Origin: a virus
Length of the DNA stretch: 29,812 nt
Virus record (IMG/VR): IMGVR_UViG_3300043446_003016
Location: 1-29,812 of that record
Reading direction: 5' to 3' (one strand)
Below the pieces are notes generated by a model, which was not told where the DNA came from, did not search any database, and saw only the letters and a list, made by a program, of their open reading frames with translations. A program made the translations under genes and the position numbers. Positions 21,806-27,785 of the stretch are shown in pieces (the first letter of the stretch is position 1; every line of letters starts with the position of its first letter).

Positions 21806-22429
21806 ATGAACATATATGAGTCTTTGAAAGACACCAGAGCGGTGATTGATTCTTTGTTGGCGGATGCACCATTAGAGTTTGCTTCACATCCAATACCAAA
21901 TCCATTAGAAGAAACTAAAATTGCTGCACAGGCATGTGTGAGTGCCTTGTTGAACAATAAAAAAATATTTTTCATGGGCAATGGTGGTTCAGCAGCAGAA
22001 GCACAACATCTTGCTGGTGAATTAGTTTCTTATTTCAATTTACAGAGTGATGCATATGCCGCTATTGCTTTGAACACTGACACCTCAATTCTCACTGCAA
22101 TTGGTAATGATTTGGGTTTCAAGCATATCTTTTCAAGACAACTACAAGCACTTTCAAATCCTGGTGATGTAGCAATCTATCTTTCAACCTCAGGTTTATC
22201 AGAAAACATTCTTGAAGCAATGAAATTTGGCCACATGAATGGTCTAGTCAATGTTGCATTTACTGGTATGAAAACAAGATGGATGCATGACTACTCAGAT
22301 TATTACATTGCCATACCATCAACGTCAACACCACGCATACAAGAAGGTCATTTGATTTTAGGTCATTGGCTATGTGAATACATAGAGAAAACACTAGAAG
22401 AAAATGCCCGCCGAAAAAACCTGTCCTAG
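21806..22429 (+). CDS. gmhA: Phosphoheptose isomerase (sedoheptulose-7-phosphate isomerase) GmhA-like (207 aa)
   Basis: SIS-domain isomerase that turns sedoheptulose 7-phosphate into heptose phosphate, the first step toward the heptose of LPS core. GNGGSAAEAQHLAGEL (58-73) is the signature, with LSTSGLSEN as the phosphosugar loop, NTDTSILTAIGND, and STPRIQEGHLILGHWLCEYI (174-193) carrying the Gln/Glu/His active-site residues. The length is slightly more than the 190-200 aa of bacterial enzymes. AGAGG precedes the ATG. The later enzymes of the pathway are not in the window, so it would feed the host pathway or make a phage-specific sugar for the glycosyltransferase. Confidence 0.9.
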   Translation: MNIYESLKDTRAVIDSLLADAPLEFASHPIPNPLEETKIAAQACVSALLNNKKIFFMGNGGSAAEAQHLAGELVSYFNLQSDAYAAIALNTDTSILTAIGNDLGFKHIFSRQLQALSNPGDVAIYLSTSGLSENILEAMKFGHMNGLVNVAFTGMKTRWMHDYSDYYIAIPSTSTPRIQEGHLILGHWLCEYIEKTLEENARRKNLS

Positions 22430-22718
22430 ATGTGGAGTAACACACAAGAAACGTGGACCATATTGTTCCATGTCTTGTGGTAATGTTCGTGTACATTCTG
22501 AAGAAGACAAGGCGATACGGTCAAAAAAACTATTAGAGTATCATCAAACACCTGAAGGTGCAGCAACACGTGCAAAAGCAGGCAAATATCTTTCGGCACA
22601 CAGAAAAGGTGAAGAGATACACATGCCTGACATAGAGGATTTTGCAGTCAACATTCCAGATGTCACCGATTACGCCGCTGATTACGATGACACATGGCAA
22701 CGTGCAGAGAGGTGGTAA
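22404..22718 (+). CDS. Zinc-finger phage protein (104 aa)
   Basis: An N-terminal zinc finger CPRCGVTHKKRGPYCSMSCGN (four cysteines, residues 7-26) is followed by HSEEDKAIRSKK and YHQTPEGAATRAKAGKY, a motif seen in zinc-finger proteins of T4-like phages. Some of these are related to NUMOD/homing-endonuclease DNA-binding segments. The C-terminus is acidic and Tyr/Asp-rich. It overlaps gmhA by 26 bp. Nucleic-acid binding is likely, but no nuclease motif is present. Confidence 0.65.
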   Translation: MPAEKTCPRCGVTHKKRGPYCSMSCGNVRVHSEEDKAIRSKKLLEYHQTPEGAATRAKAGKYLSAHRKGEEIHMPDIEDFAVNIPDVTDYAADYDDTWQRAERW

Positions 22719-22859
22719 ATGAAAATATTCATATTTTTATTGTTTCTGTTTTTAATCGTAATGGGTATGCAAATGGGTGATATGTTTGCCATATTAATAG
22801 CGATGGCAGGTTTTCTATTCATGTGGGCATTGATGGATGAAAATGATGCAAACGATTGA
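22719..22859 (+). CDS. Small two-helix membrane protein (46 aa)
   Basis: MKIFIFLLFLFLIVMGMQMGD and MFAILIAMAGFLFMWALMD are two hydrophobic helices with a very short loop, ending ENDAND. The ATG directly follows the previous stop codon, with GAGAGGTGG upstream as ribosome site. The stop codon lies inside the -35 box of the next promoter. Such small hairpin membrane proteins may influence host membrane or exclusion. Function unknown. Confidence 0.65.
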   Translation: MKIFIFLLFLFLIVMGMQMGDMFAILIAMAGFLFMWALMDENDAND

Positions 22860-22884
22860 CAAATATTCTCAATGATGATAAACT
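22856..22884 (+). promoter_or_regulatory. Sigma70-like promoter TTGACA-17-TAAACT
   Basis: A consensus -35 (TTGACA, 22856-22861) and TAAACT (22879-22884) are 17 bp apart. The expected start at +7 is 22891, the A of the next ATG, with no Shine-Dalgarno in between. This is the same geometry as the promoter of the primase gene. Confidence 0.7.
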
Positions 22885-22890
22885 CTTTTC

Positions 22891-23061
22891 ATGGCTGAGA
22901 TATATACATTTACACCCAAACAAAAGACCACGGATGAAAACGTGGAACTAAATCGTTTGCGGGCAAGATTACTTGATTTGTATGAAATTCGTGATACACT
23001 TAATAAAGAAATAAGATTTACAAAAGATGCAATTAATCTGCTTGAAAAAGGCGAAAAATGA
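22891..23061 (+). CDS. Small coiled-coil protein (56 aa), probably from a leaderless mRNA
   Basis: MAEIYTFTPKQKTTDENV is followed by a heptad-like helix NRLRARLLDLYEIRDTLNKE and FTKDAINLLEKGEK. It could oligomerise. The start coincides with the predicted transcription start of the upstream promoter, and no ribosome site is seen. The stop overlaps the next gene by 4 bp. Function unknown. Confidence 0.65.
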   Translation: MAEIYTFTPKQKTTDENVELNRLRARLLDLYEIRDTLNKEIRFTKDAINLLEKGEK

Positions 23062-23300
23062 CAGACGATCCGGATAGTTTTGATGATGATGTTGGTGGTG
23101 ATGTTACAATCATCGATAAACTTGACATTTTGATAACACTTATTGAGAATGGTCCTAGAGACAAATATAAAGCACTGACGAATACATTATATGAGGCAAA
23201 ATTTCAATTGTTACATGCGTGGAATGAGGTTCAATATTACATGGAACTTTGTGAAGGCTATGAAAACACAATCAAACAAGTGGGTGATAAACTGAAATAA
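23058..23300 (+). CDS. Small acidic helical protein (80 aa)
   Basis: An acidic N-terminus (MTDDPDSFDDDVGGD) is followed by two or three helices with regular Leu/Ile spacing (IIDKLDILITLIENG, AKFQLLHAWNEVQYYMELC). There is no membrane segment or catalytic motif. It overlaps the upstream coiled-coil gene by 4 bp, and the two may form a complex. Function unknown. Confidence 0.6.
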   Translation: MTDDPDSFDDDVGGDVTIIDKLDILITLIENGPRDKYKALTNTLYEAKFQLLHAWNEVQYYMELCEGYENTIKQVGDKLK

Positions 23301-23305
23301 GTTTG

Positions 23306-23324
23306 TCGCCCAAGGAGAGGGCGA
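23306..23324 (+). promoter_or_regulatory. Hairpin that displays a Shine-Dalgarno in its loop
   Basis: TCGCCC (23306-23311) and GGGCGA (23319-23324) pair perfectly, and the loop is AAGGAGA, an ideal ribosome-binding sequence. The A of the ATG at 23324 closes the stem, and wobble pairs could extend it into the start codon. The site could hold the ribosome site open or be switched by a loop-binding protein such as a RegA-like repressor. Confidence 0.55.
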
Positions 23325-23416
23325 TGAACTCAATGTTCAGGTATCTACTATTCTACATCGTTGTATTCTTTATGGTGATGATTTCACCATTTATTTTTTT
23401 TCTAATCACTAAATGA
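23324..23416 (+). CDS. Single-span membrane peptide (30 aa)
   Basis: MNSMFRYLLFYIVVFFMVMISPFIFFLITK is almost entirely one hydrophobic helix with a basic residue at each end. AAGGAG lies 6 bases before the ATG, inside a hairpin loop, and its stop overlaps the D,D-carboxypeptidase start (ATGA). The ribosome site and coupling are the main support, as no family is recognisable at this size. It could act as a leader peptide controlling the next gene or as a membrane partner for it. Confidence 0.55.
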   Translation: MNSMFRYLLFYIVVFFMVMISPFIFFLITK

Positions 23417-24303
23417 ATAAGAAACTTACACTCACACAGTGGCTTGTAACATTTTTTGTTTTATTTTTTCTGACGATAACAACCGCAGATGCCAAGTCTA
23501 AACACAAAGTTAAAAAGAAAAAGAAAGCAAAGCAGCAGACAGTGCAAACTTATAGCACTGTATCGGTAATGGTCACAAATATTACTGAGGGCACAATTAC
23601 AAGGGCACAAAACATTGATGAAGTCCGTGCATTGGCAAGTATGACCAAACTCATGACTGCTATGGTTGCATTAGACTATGATCGTGATATGAATCGTAAA
23701 CTTGTACTCAGTAAAAATGCAGGCAGTAAAATGCCACGCCTTGAGTATACCCGTGGTGAATTGTTTCATATGCTACTAATCAAGAGTGACAATGCAGCAG
23801 CAGAAACATTAGCGGCAGATTATCCCGGTGGTCGTAGACGTTTTATGGATCACATGAATTCAAAAGCATTGATGCTAGACATGTACAACACAAGTTTTGA
23901 TGATCCTTCCGGCTTGAGTAAATATAATGTAAGCACAGCCAGTGATGTAACACAGATGGTTGTTGAAGCGGCAAATTATCCAGAAATACGAAACATTTCT
24001 ACCAAAAAGATTACGACGATTGAAACGCCAGGTAAAAGAAAGAATAGAGTTTTAGTTCTACATAATACAAACAACGCTATATTGTCACAAGTAGAGGGTG
24101 TTCAAATAAGTAAAACAGGCTTCACAAATCCTGCCGGCTTTTGCGTGGCAATATTAGTACACAAAGTTAATGGTGAAAAAGATTATCATGAGGTAATTGT
24201 TGTGATGGGCGCACGAAATTCTGCTCACAGAGTTGACACTGTGAAACGAGTCGTGTACAATGGAGTGATAGGAGATGACTATGACACGACGAGCCGAGTT
24301 TGA
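23413..24303 (+). CDS. D-alanyl-D-alanine carboxypeptidase, peptidase S11 / low-mass PBP (296 aa)
   Basis: Penicillin-binding-protein-type serine enzyme that trims or cleaves peptidoglycan peptides. The three active-site motifs are intact: S76-MT-K79 in LASMTKLMTA, S125-D-N127 in IKSDNAAAE, and K234-T-G236 in SKTGFTNPAG. An N-terminal signal/anchor (to about residue 27) is followed by a very basic stretch (KSKHKVKKKKKAK) before the catalytic domain. The C-terminal PBP5 domain and amphipathic anchor seem absent, so it resembles the shorter D-Ala-D-Ala endopeptidase type (PBP7-like). This group is rare in phages; wall remodelling during infection or lysis is likely. Confidence 0.9.
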   Translation: MNKKLTLTQWLVTFFVLFFLTITTADAKSKHKVKKKKKAKQQTVQTYSTVSVMVTNITEGTITRAQNIDEVRALASMTKLMTAMVALDYDRDMNRKLVLSKNAGSKMPRLEYTRGELFHMLLIKSDNAAAETLAADYPGGRRRFMDHMNSKALMLDMYNTSFDDPSGLSKYNVSTASDVTQMVVEAANYPEIRNISTKKITTIETPGKRKNRVLVLHNTNNAILSQVEGVQISKTGFTNPAGFCVAILVHKVNGEKDYHEVIVVMGARNSAHRVDTVKRVVYNGVIGDDYDTTSRV

Positions 24304-24499
24304 TGCGGTGATGAATCGCATACGCAATCTTGAAGAATATGAAGTACAAATCAATATACCCGAAGAGTTTGAGTTTAATGGTCCTGTGCCATTTGACATG
24401 GAAATTGCCGGTGGTATAGCATGGGTAAAAGTTATAGCAGAATCAATGGAAGAAGCAAAATATAAAGTAAATGAATACTTTGAAAGCAAATACAAATAA
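24281..24499 (+). CDS. Hypothetical phage protein (72 aa)
   Basis: Acidic protein beginning MTRRAEFDAVMNRIRNLEEY, with beta-strand-like VQINIPEEFEFNGPVPFDM and VKVIAESMEEAKYKVNEYF. I take the ATG at 24281 because TAGGAG is then 6 bases upstream; an ATG at 24275 would leave none. It overlaps the carboxypeptidase gene by 23 bp. It looks like a small alpha/beta fold with no known motif. Confidence 0.6.
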   Translation: MTRRAEFDAVMNRIRNLEEYEVQINIPEEFEFNGPVPFDMEIAGGIAWVKVIAESMEEAKYKVNEYFESKYK

Positions 24500-24632
24500 G
24501 CCTTGGATGGCACCAGAATATGATGTGCCTGTACTAGAAAATGAAGAGATGTGGTCACAACGAGTGATTGATGACACTGCACGTTATTTGTGGTTAGATA
24601 TTGATAGGGATGAAAATGAGCAAGAAAAATAA
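24471..24632 (+). CDS. Small acidic protein (53 aa), start uncertain
   Basis: The reading frame contains PWMAPEYDVPVLENEEMW and DDTARYLWLDIDRDENEQEK. It fills a gap between two genes in a third frame and looks like a real small phage protein because of its Trp, Asp and Glu spacing. The ATG at 24471 overlaps the upstream gene by 29 bp; an ATG at 24507 (41 aa) lies just behind the stop and is the alternative. No clear ribosome site supports either. Function unknown. Confidence 0.45.
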   Translation: MNTLKANTNKPWMAPEYDVPVLENEEMWSQRVIDDTARYLWLDIDRDENEQEK

Positions 24633-25326
24633 CACAATTAGTATTATACCGGATCCAACAATTCAAGGGTTATTTCCTACACCAATTCTATTTGCAAGGT
24701 TTCATCGTGAATGGACCAAAGAGGAGAAAAAATTCTTTGAAAAAACTGCCGAATCTACGACACAAAACTCTGGTAACACAACGAGTTCTGATCGCTATGT
24801 GTTAGAACATCCGACAATGAAAGAAATAAAGCAATACTACCAGTATCATCTGGATTATTTCATGAGAGCAGTATATGCACCAAAATATCCAGTAGAAACT
24901 TATATTACGCAGTCGTGGATGAATTACACAAAACCTGGACAGTATCACCATAGACATGCACATCCGAATAGTTGGCTATCTGGATGCATTTACATTAGCA
25001 CAGAGCGTGAAAAAGATCGCATCACATTTTACAAAGAGGGGTATAATCGCATAGAGTTGCCTACAGAAAACTTCAACACATATAATTCATCATCATGGTG
25101 GTTTTCTGTGGGCACAGGTGATGTTGTTATCTTTCCATCATATCTGACACATATGGTAGAACAAACAACGAGTAGTGATACCAGAGTAAGTATCGCTATC
25201 AATACATTCTTAAAAGGTTATGTTGGTGATGAGCATAGTTTGACTGGCTTACATTTGAAAGAGCAAGACGATTCTGCACCACAGCGTACAGAACCACGAC
25301 CAGAAAATTTATCGGGTGGTTACTAA
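24616..25326 (+). CDS. 2OG-Fe(II) oxygenase family protein (236 aa)
   Basis: Fe(II)/2-oxoglutarate dioxygenase of the kind frequent in T4-like aquatic phages. Metal and cosubstrate residues fit: H-x-H in YHHRHAHPNSWLSG (H114/H116), H179 in FPSYLTHMVEQ, and R190 in DTRVSIAINTF. The double-stranded beta-helix runs from about 95 to 200, with TYITQSWMNYTKPGQ as its opening. The natural substrate is unknown; candidates are protein side chains, DNA or RNA bases, or metabolites. I chose ATG 24616 (AGGGA upstream) over an in-frame TTG at 24601. Confidence 0.8.
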   Translation: MSKKNNTISIIPDPTIQGLFPTPILFARFHREWTKEEKKFFEKTAESTTQNSGNTTSSDRYVLEHPTMKEIKQYYQYHLDYFMRAVYAPKYPVETYITQSWMNYTKPGQYHHRHAHPNSWLSGCIYISTEREKDRITFYKEGYNRIELPTENFNTYNSSSWWFSVGTGDVVIFPSYLTHMVEQTTSSDTRVSIAINTFLKGYVGDEHSLTGLHLKEQDDSAPQRTEPRPENLSGGY

Positions 25327-25514
25327 TGTGGATTTTGTTTATTAGCCTGTACATGATACAACCTAATACTTCATTGGTGCAAAGCAAAGGTGTGATACAG
25401 GCACCACAATCTAGCCTTGAGCAATGCTACAAAGAACGTGACCGTGTAAAAGAACAGTGGCATATGAATGGTTATCGTGTAAGCCCAAGGTGCGTTTTTC
25501 TGAAAAATTATTAA
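25326..25514 (+). CDS. Small protein with N-terminal hydrophobic helix and Cys pair (62 aa)
   Basis: MWILFISLYMIQPNTSLV opens with a hydrophobic helix. The rest has SSLEQCYKERDRVKEQWHMN and YRVSPRCVFLKN with two cysteines. It shares a MW...C...(Y/F)(R/K)(V/I)..C arrangement with the 61-aa protein at 18887, suggesting paralogous small envelope proteins. The start overlaps the oxygenase stop (TAATG). The tRNA begins at the base after its stop codon. Confidence 0.6.
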   Translation: MWILFISLYMIQPNTSLVQSKGVIQAPQSSLEQCYKERDRVKEQWHMNGYRVSPRCVFLKNY

Positions 25515-25589
25515 GCGGCTATCGTATAATGGATAATACAGTTCTCTTCTAAAGAACGAATGTGGGTTCGATTCCTGCTAGCCGTGCCA
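25515..25589 (+). tRNA. tRNA-Arg (anticodon UCU)
   Basis: A complete cloverleaf: acceptor stem GCGGCTA/TAGCCGT, D-stem GTAT/ATAC, anticodon stem GTTCT/AGAAC around CTTCTAA (anticodon TCT), T-loop TTCGATT, and an encoded CCA. It reads AGA and AGG. AGA is used often by this AT-rich phage, so the tRNA would offset a host supply tuned to other codons. Confidence 0.92.
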
Positions 25590-25608
25590 AATTTACTATG
25601 GAGATATT

Positions 25609-25959
25609 ATGAGTACATTACATGGTTATGATAGCATTATTCAAAACATGTCAACAATACCGTCCAGTATTCCTATAAGCACCAACACTACAATACCACC
25701 AATAAATTCAATTGATTATATTATTCAAGGCAAAATGCTGACAGCCTCATTATCAATGTCACCGTATGAAGCCGAGCAAATGGATGACCTTGAGTTGAAA
25801 AATCGATTGATTTCATTGATAGTACGTGAAATCATGGACAACAAGTGTATAGAGTTTACAAAACAGCAAGATTATGCGAAAGATGAAGTTATCATTCGTG
25901 CAAGAATCTACGTGACCCCCGATTCCGATGTAAAATTGATAAGAAAGATGCAAGGATGA
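25609..25959 (+). CDS. Hypothetical phage protein (116 aa)
   Basis: The N-terminal 35 residues are Ser/Thr/Ile-rich and probably flexible. The remaining part (IDYIIQGKMLTASLSMSPYE to the end) looks like an alpha/beta domain with charged helices. GGAGATATT precedes the ATG. It is the first gene after the tRNA and overlaps a short downstream gene by 4 bp. No motif or family is recognised. Confidence 0.65.
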   Translation: MSTLHGYDSIIQNMSTIPSSIPISTNTTIPPINSIDYIIQGKMLTASLSMSPYEAEQMDDLELKNRLISLIVREIMDNKCIEFTKQQDYAKDEVIIRARIYVTPDSDVKLIRKMQG

Positions 25960-26030
25960 CAACACCGGTTGACACAAAAGTTATCAAAAAGAAATCACTT
26001 TGGCGCAAAAGACAGGCTCCTAGCAGATAA
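25956..26030 (+). CDS. Very small basic peptide (24 aa)
   Basis: MTTPVDTKVIKKKSLWRKRQ plus four residues, in an ATGA overlap with the previous gene and with GCAAGG upstream. It ends six bases before the -35 box of the next promoter. Overlap and placement are the only support, so it may be a translated peptide or chance. Confidence 0.35.
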   Translation: MTTPVDTKVIKKKSLWRKRQAPSR

Positions 26031-26035
26031 AACGC

Positions 26036-26078
26036 TTGACAATCTGACCGCTTTCCGCCATACTAACCATGTGATGAG
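26036..26078 (+). promoter_or_regulatory. Repeated promoter block A (TTGACA-17-CATACT ... GTGATGAG)
   Basis: Consensus -35 TTGACA (26036-26041), 17-bp spacer, -10 CATACT (26059-26064), predicted start at 26071. The block, including the CTTTCCGCCATA core and the GTGATGAG at the RNA 5' end, is repeated at 28469-28511. Both copies sit in front of small early-type genes. Confidence 0.7.
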
Positions 26079-26081
26079 AAA

Positions 26082-26366
26082 GTGAGTTACGAAATGGTTA
26101 AGAAAGCAGTTAAGTTTGATTTGAGTGAGGCTTGTGGCTGGGTCGGTATGGTTATGATTCATGCTGCTACTCTGCCAACTAGTTTGGGTGTGATTCTCGG
26201 TTACAGCGATAAGTTGCCACCATTGAGCATGGTGTTGATGGTCTGGGGCGGTTTGTTTCTGTTTCTGGTTCGTGCATTGGGTAGGAACGATAAGTTATAC
26301 ATAATTAGTAACGCTGTTGGTTTCTTCTTTAACAGCATACTGTTGGCGTTGATTGTTTTTAAATGA
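26082..26366 (+). CDS. Three-helix membrane protein (94 aa)
   Basis: Hydrophobic segments are at about 19-38, 48-65 and 74-92, with charged turns between, so an integral inner-membrane protein is expected. The start is ambiguous. GTG 26082 overlaps the stop of a four-codon reading frame that begins exactly at the predicted RNA start (GTGATGAGAAAGTGA), whereas ATG 26094 has only a weak TGAG upstream. I keep 26082. The stop overlaps the next gene's upstream region. Function unknown. Confidence 0.6.
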   Translation: MSYEMVKKAVKFDLSEACGWVGMVMIHAATLPTSLGVILGYSDKLPPLSMVLMVWGGLFLFLVRALGRNDKLYIISNAVGFFFNSILLALIVFK

Positions 26367-26377
26367 TGGAGATTGTG

Positions 26378-26572
26378 ATGAAACATTATGGTATGTTTAC
26401 AGATAACGGCAATCGTGTGATTGACGGGATTGTAATTGCTGCAAAAGAACTTGGTTGGTCATTTGATGAAGTTTTAGATATTCTGTTTGATATTGCCACT
26501 GTAGATGGTTTCGGTGAAGCGACTGATACCGCAGTGAAAGAATATGTCTACGAAGCACTGGAGGGTGTGTGA
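26378..26572 (+). CDS. Small hypothetical protein (64 aa)
   Basis: MKHYGMFTDNGNRVIDGIVI, then AAKELGWSFDEVLDILFDIA: an acidic, mainly helical protein. GGAG (26368-26371) sits 6 bases before ATG 26378. An in-frame ATG at 26363 would put the Shine-Dalgarno inside the coding region, so I reject it. No motif recognised. Confidence 0.65.
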   Translation: MKHYGMFTDNGNRVIDGIVIAAKELGWSFDEVLDILFDIATVDGFGEATDTAVKEYVYEALEGV

Positions 26573-26799
26573 TGAATAAACTTGAATGGGAAATGCAAGC
26601 CTATGGTTCACCTAAGGCAGAAATTCTTGAAATGATTGAAGATTCGCTTACATTTAAAATGTCTGGCATTGGTATGGTGATTGCATCATATTTGTCTGAT
26701 GCACAAGAATTGATTGAGTTTAACGACAAAAATCGTGCCCGTCAATATATCAATATCGCTAAGATGTTAATCTTTGAGAAAATGGATGCAGAAGACTAA
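26572..26799 (+). CDS. Conserved small phage protein (75 aa)
   Basis: MNKLEWEMQAYGSPKAEILEM followed by GIGMVIASYLSDAQELI is a sequence type I recognise from many aquatic T4-like phages, where it is a hypothetical protein. It is helical with a conserved ASYLSDAQE core. GGAGGG lies upstream, and ATG 26572 is preferred over the in-frame GTG at 26569. The upstream stop overlaps it by 1 bp. Confidence 0.7.
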   Translation: MNKLEWEMQAYGSPKAEILEMIEDSLTFKMSGIGMVIASYLSDAQELIEFNDKNRARQYINIAKMLIFEKMDAED

Positions 26800-27025
26800 A
26801 CTTGGTCCGCTATATGTCGTGGCGGGCAATCAGGAAGAATACGACGATTTTGTAATTCGTAAACGAATGAGAGGTCATGATTATGATTTTCGGTATGTTG
26901 TCAGCGCCGATGTTTTGCGTGGGTTGGATGCTATTCGTGGGTTCTACATTGGTAGTTATCAAGAACGCAACGACTGGCCTGAGATTGATACCGTTATCAA
27001 AACGATAAAAGCCAAAGGTGGCTGA
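26786..27025 (+). CDS. Conserved small phage protein (79 aa)
   Basis: The core PLYVVAGNQEEYDDFVIRK with FRYVVSADVLRGLDAIRGFYI and GSYQERNDWPEID resembles a known family of short alpha/beta phage proteins (VAGN..E, SAD.LRG, G....R..). It overlaps the previous gene by 14 bp. A TTG start at 26774 is possible, but ATG 26786 gives a typical N-terminus. Function unknown. Confidence 0.65.
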   Translation: MQKTKLGPLYVVAGNQEEYDDFVIRKRMRGHDYDFRYVVSADVLRGLDAIRGFYIGSYQERNDWPEIDTVIKTIKAKGG

Positions 27026-27026
27026 C

Positions 27027-27055
27027 TTGACAAAGTTTGTAATTGCTGATATACT
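27027..27055 (+). promoter_or_regulatory. Sigma70-like promoter TTGACA-17-TATACT
   Basis: TTGACA (27027-27032), 17-bp spacer and TATACT (27050-27055), close to consensus. Transcription should start near 27062, giving a short leader ending in TATGGAGGTTGTG before the ATG at 27086. It begins just after the previous gene's stop codon. Confidence 0.75.
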
Positions 27056-27085
27056 ATTATTTCTTGAGTTGATATGGAGGTTGTG

Positions 27086-27274
27086 ATGGCTGGTCCTGCT
27101 GTTGATGAAGATATGATTAACGAATTAGCAATGGAAATTGCTGAGGCTACTTTGACTGATTATGTTGATGATGAATGTGAGGCTATGTTGGACGCATTAT
27201 TTGCTGAACATGAGGCGATGATGTATGCGGCTCATTCGTATGACCTTGATGCGATTGCTTATGGCGAAATGTAA
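27086..27274 (+). CDS. Small acidic helical protein (62 aa)
   Basis: MAGPAVDEDMINELAMEIAE is followed by DYVDDECEAMLDALFAEHEA and MMYAAHSYDLDAIAYGEM. It is very acidic and helical with no basic patch. GGAGG (27076-27080) is 5 bases before ATG 27086; an ATG at 27074 would bury it. The charge could allow DNA mimicry or binding of a basic protein. The stop overlaps the next start (TAATG). Confidence 0.65.
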   Translation: MAGPAVDEDMINELAMEIAEATLTDYVDDECEAMLDALFAEHEAMMYAAHSYDLDAIAYGEM

Positions 27275-27504
27275 TGAAACTATGTAAAGATTGTAAATTT
27301 TTTGAAGAAGCCTCTGACAAAGAGGCTTTTTGCTTACATCCAGAAGCCTTGAAATATGATGACCCTATCTACGGTGAGCATTCAAGGGAAACCTGTCGTA
27401 GTATGCGACTAGGTGGTCCTGATCGTAATGGATTATGTGGTAGATATGGTAAACTGTGGGTAACAAAGCCAGGTTTTGTAGTTACTGTACCCGAAAGCAT
27501 TTGA
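27274..27504 (+). CDS. Small Cys-rich putative metal-binding protein (76 aa)
   Basis: MKLCKDCKFFEE starts with a CxxC pair; further cysteines occur in EAFCLHPEA, RETCRSMR and NGLCGRYG, giving five to six potential metal ligands. This CKDCKFF opening is a familiar small-protein family in T4-like phages, of unknown role. The gene carries a strong intrinsic-terminator-like hairpin early in its coding sequence (27308-27331). It overlaps both neighbours. Confidence 0.7.
   Translation: MKLCKDCKFFEEASDKEAFCLHPEALKYDDPIYGEHSRETCRSMRLGGPDRNGLCGRYGKLWVTKPGFVVTVPESI
27308..27331 (+). terminator. Intragenic terminator-like hairpin
   Basis: AAGCCTCT (27308-27315) and AGAGGCTT (27321-27328) form a perfect 8-bp stem with a GACAA loop, running into five T residues (27327-27331). 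It lies within codons 12-20 of the Cys-rich gene. It could be a real premature terminator or attenuator, or reflect the codons used. Confidence 0.45.
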
Positions 27505-27743
27505 TGAAATACTACACCATCGTTTATCCCGATGTAACAGAATCAGGTCATGAATATAATCATTGGGAAACATTATCAGAAAAAGAGATTCTAGACCAAT
27601 ACTGGTTCCACTGGTTTTTAAAAATGGTTGACAGTGGGCAACCTGATGAAAAACTTACTTCAGAGCAATGCATTGAAGATTGGTGTATTGTGCATTGGGC
27701 AGAGCGAAACTATTGGCGTGAGATGAAAGACTGTATAGAATAA
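27504..27743 (+). CDS. Conserved small phage protein (79 aa)
   Basis: MKYYTIVYPDVTESGHEYNH ... ETLSEKEILDQYWFHWF ... QCIEDWCIVHWAERNYW is a Trp/Tyr/His-rich protein of a kind common in aquatic T4-like phages (YPD near the start, CIEDW..VHWA near the end). TGATG overlap with the previous gene sets the start at 27504, removing an upstream in-frame extension. Function unknown. Confidence 0.7.
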   Translation: MKYYTIVYPDVTESGHEYNHWETLSEKEILDQYWFHWFLKMVDSGQPDEKLTSEQCIEDWCIVHWAERNYWREMKDCIE

Positions 27744-27785
27744 ATAGTGGCATGATTCGGTGATAATCCAATCAAGGCCATCATG
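27739..27785 (+). promoter_or_regulatory. Late-like octamer AATAAATA followed by a CATGAT/ATCATG hairpin over the next start codon
   Basis: AATAAATA (27739-27746) matches TATAAATA at 7 of 8 positions, with a predicted start at 27752. CATGAT (27751-27756) can pair with ATCATG (27780-27785), which contains the ATG of the next gene. This is a shorter version of the promoter/hairpin arrangement at 19774, and less certain. Confidence 0.35.

Noticed and set aside
25515-25589. The tRNA as an attachment site for phage integration.
   Set aside because: No integrase, repeat or excisionase is seen, and the window is a virulent T4-like arrangement.
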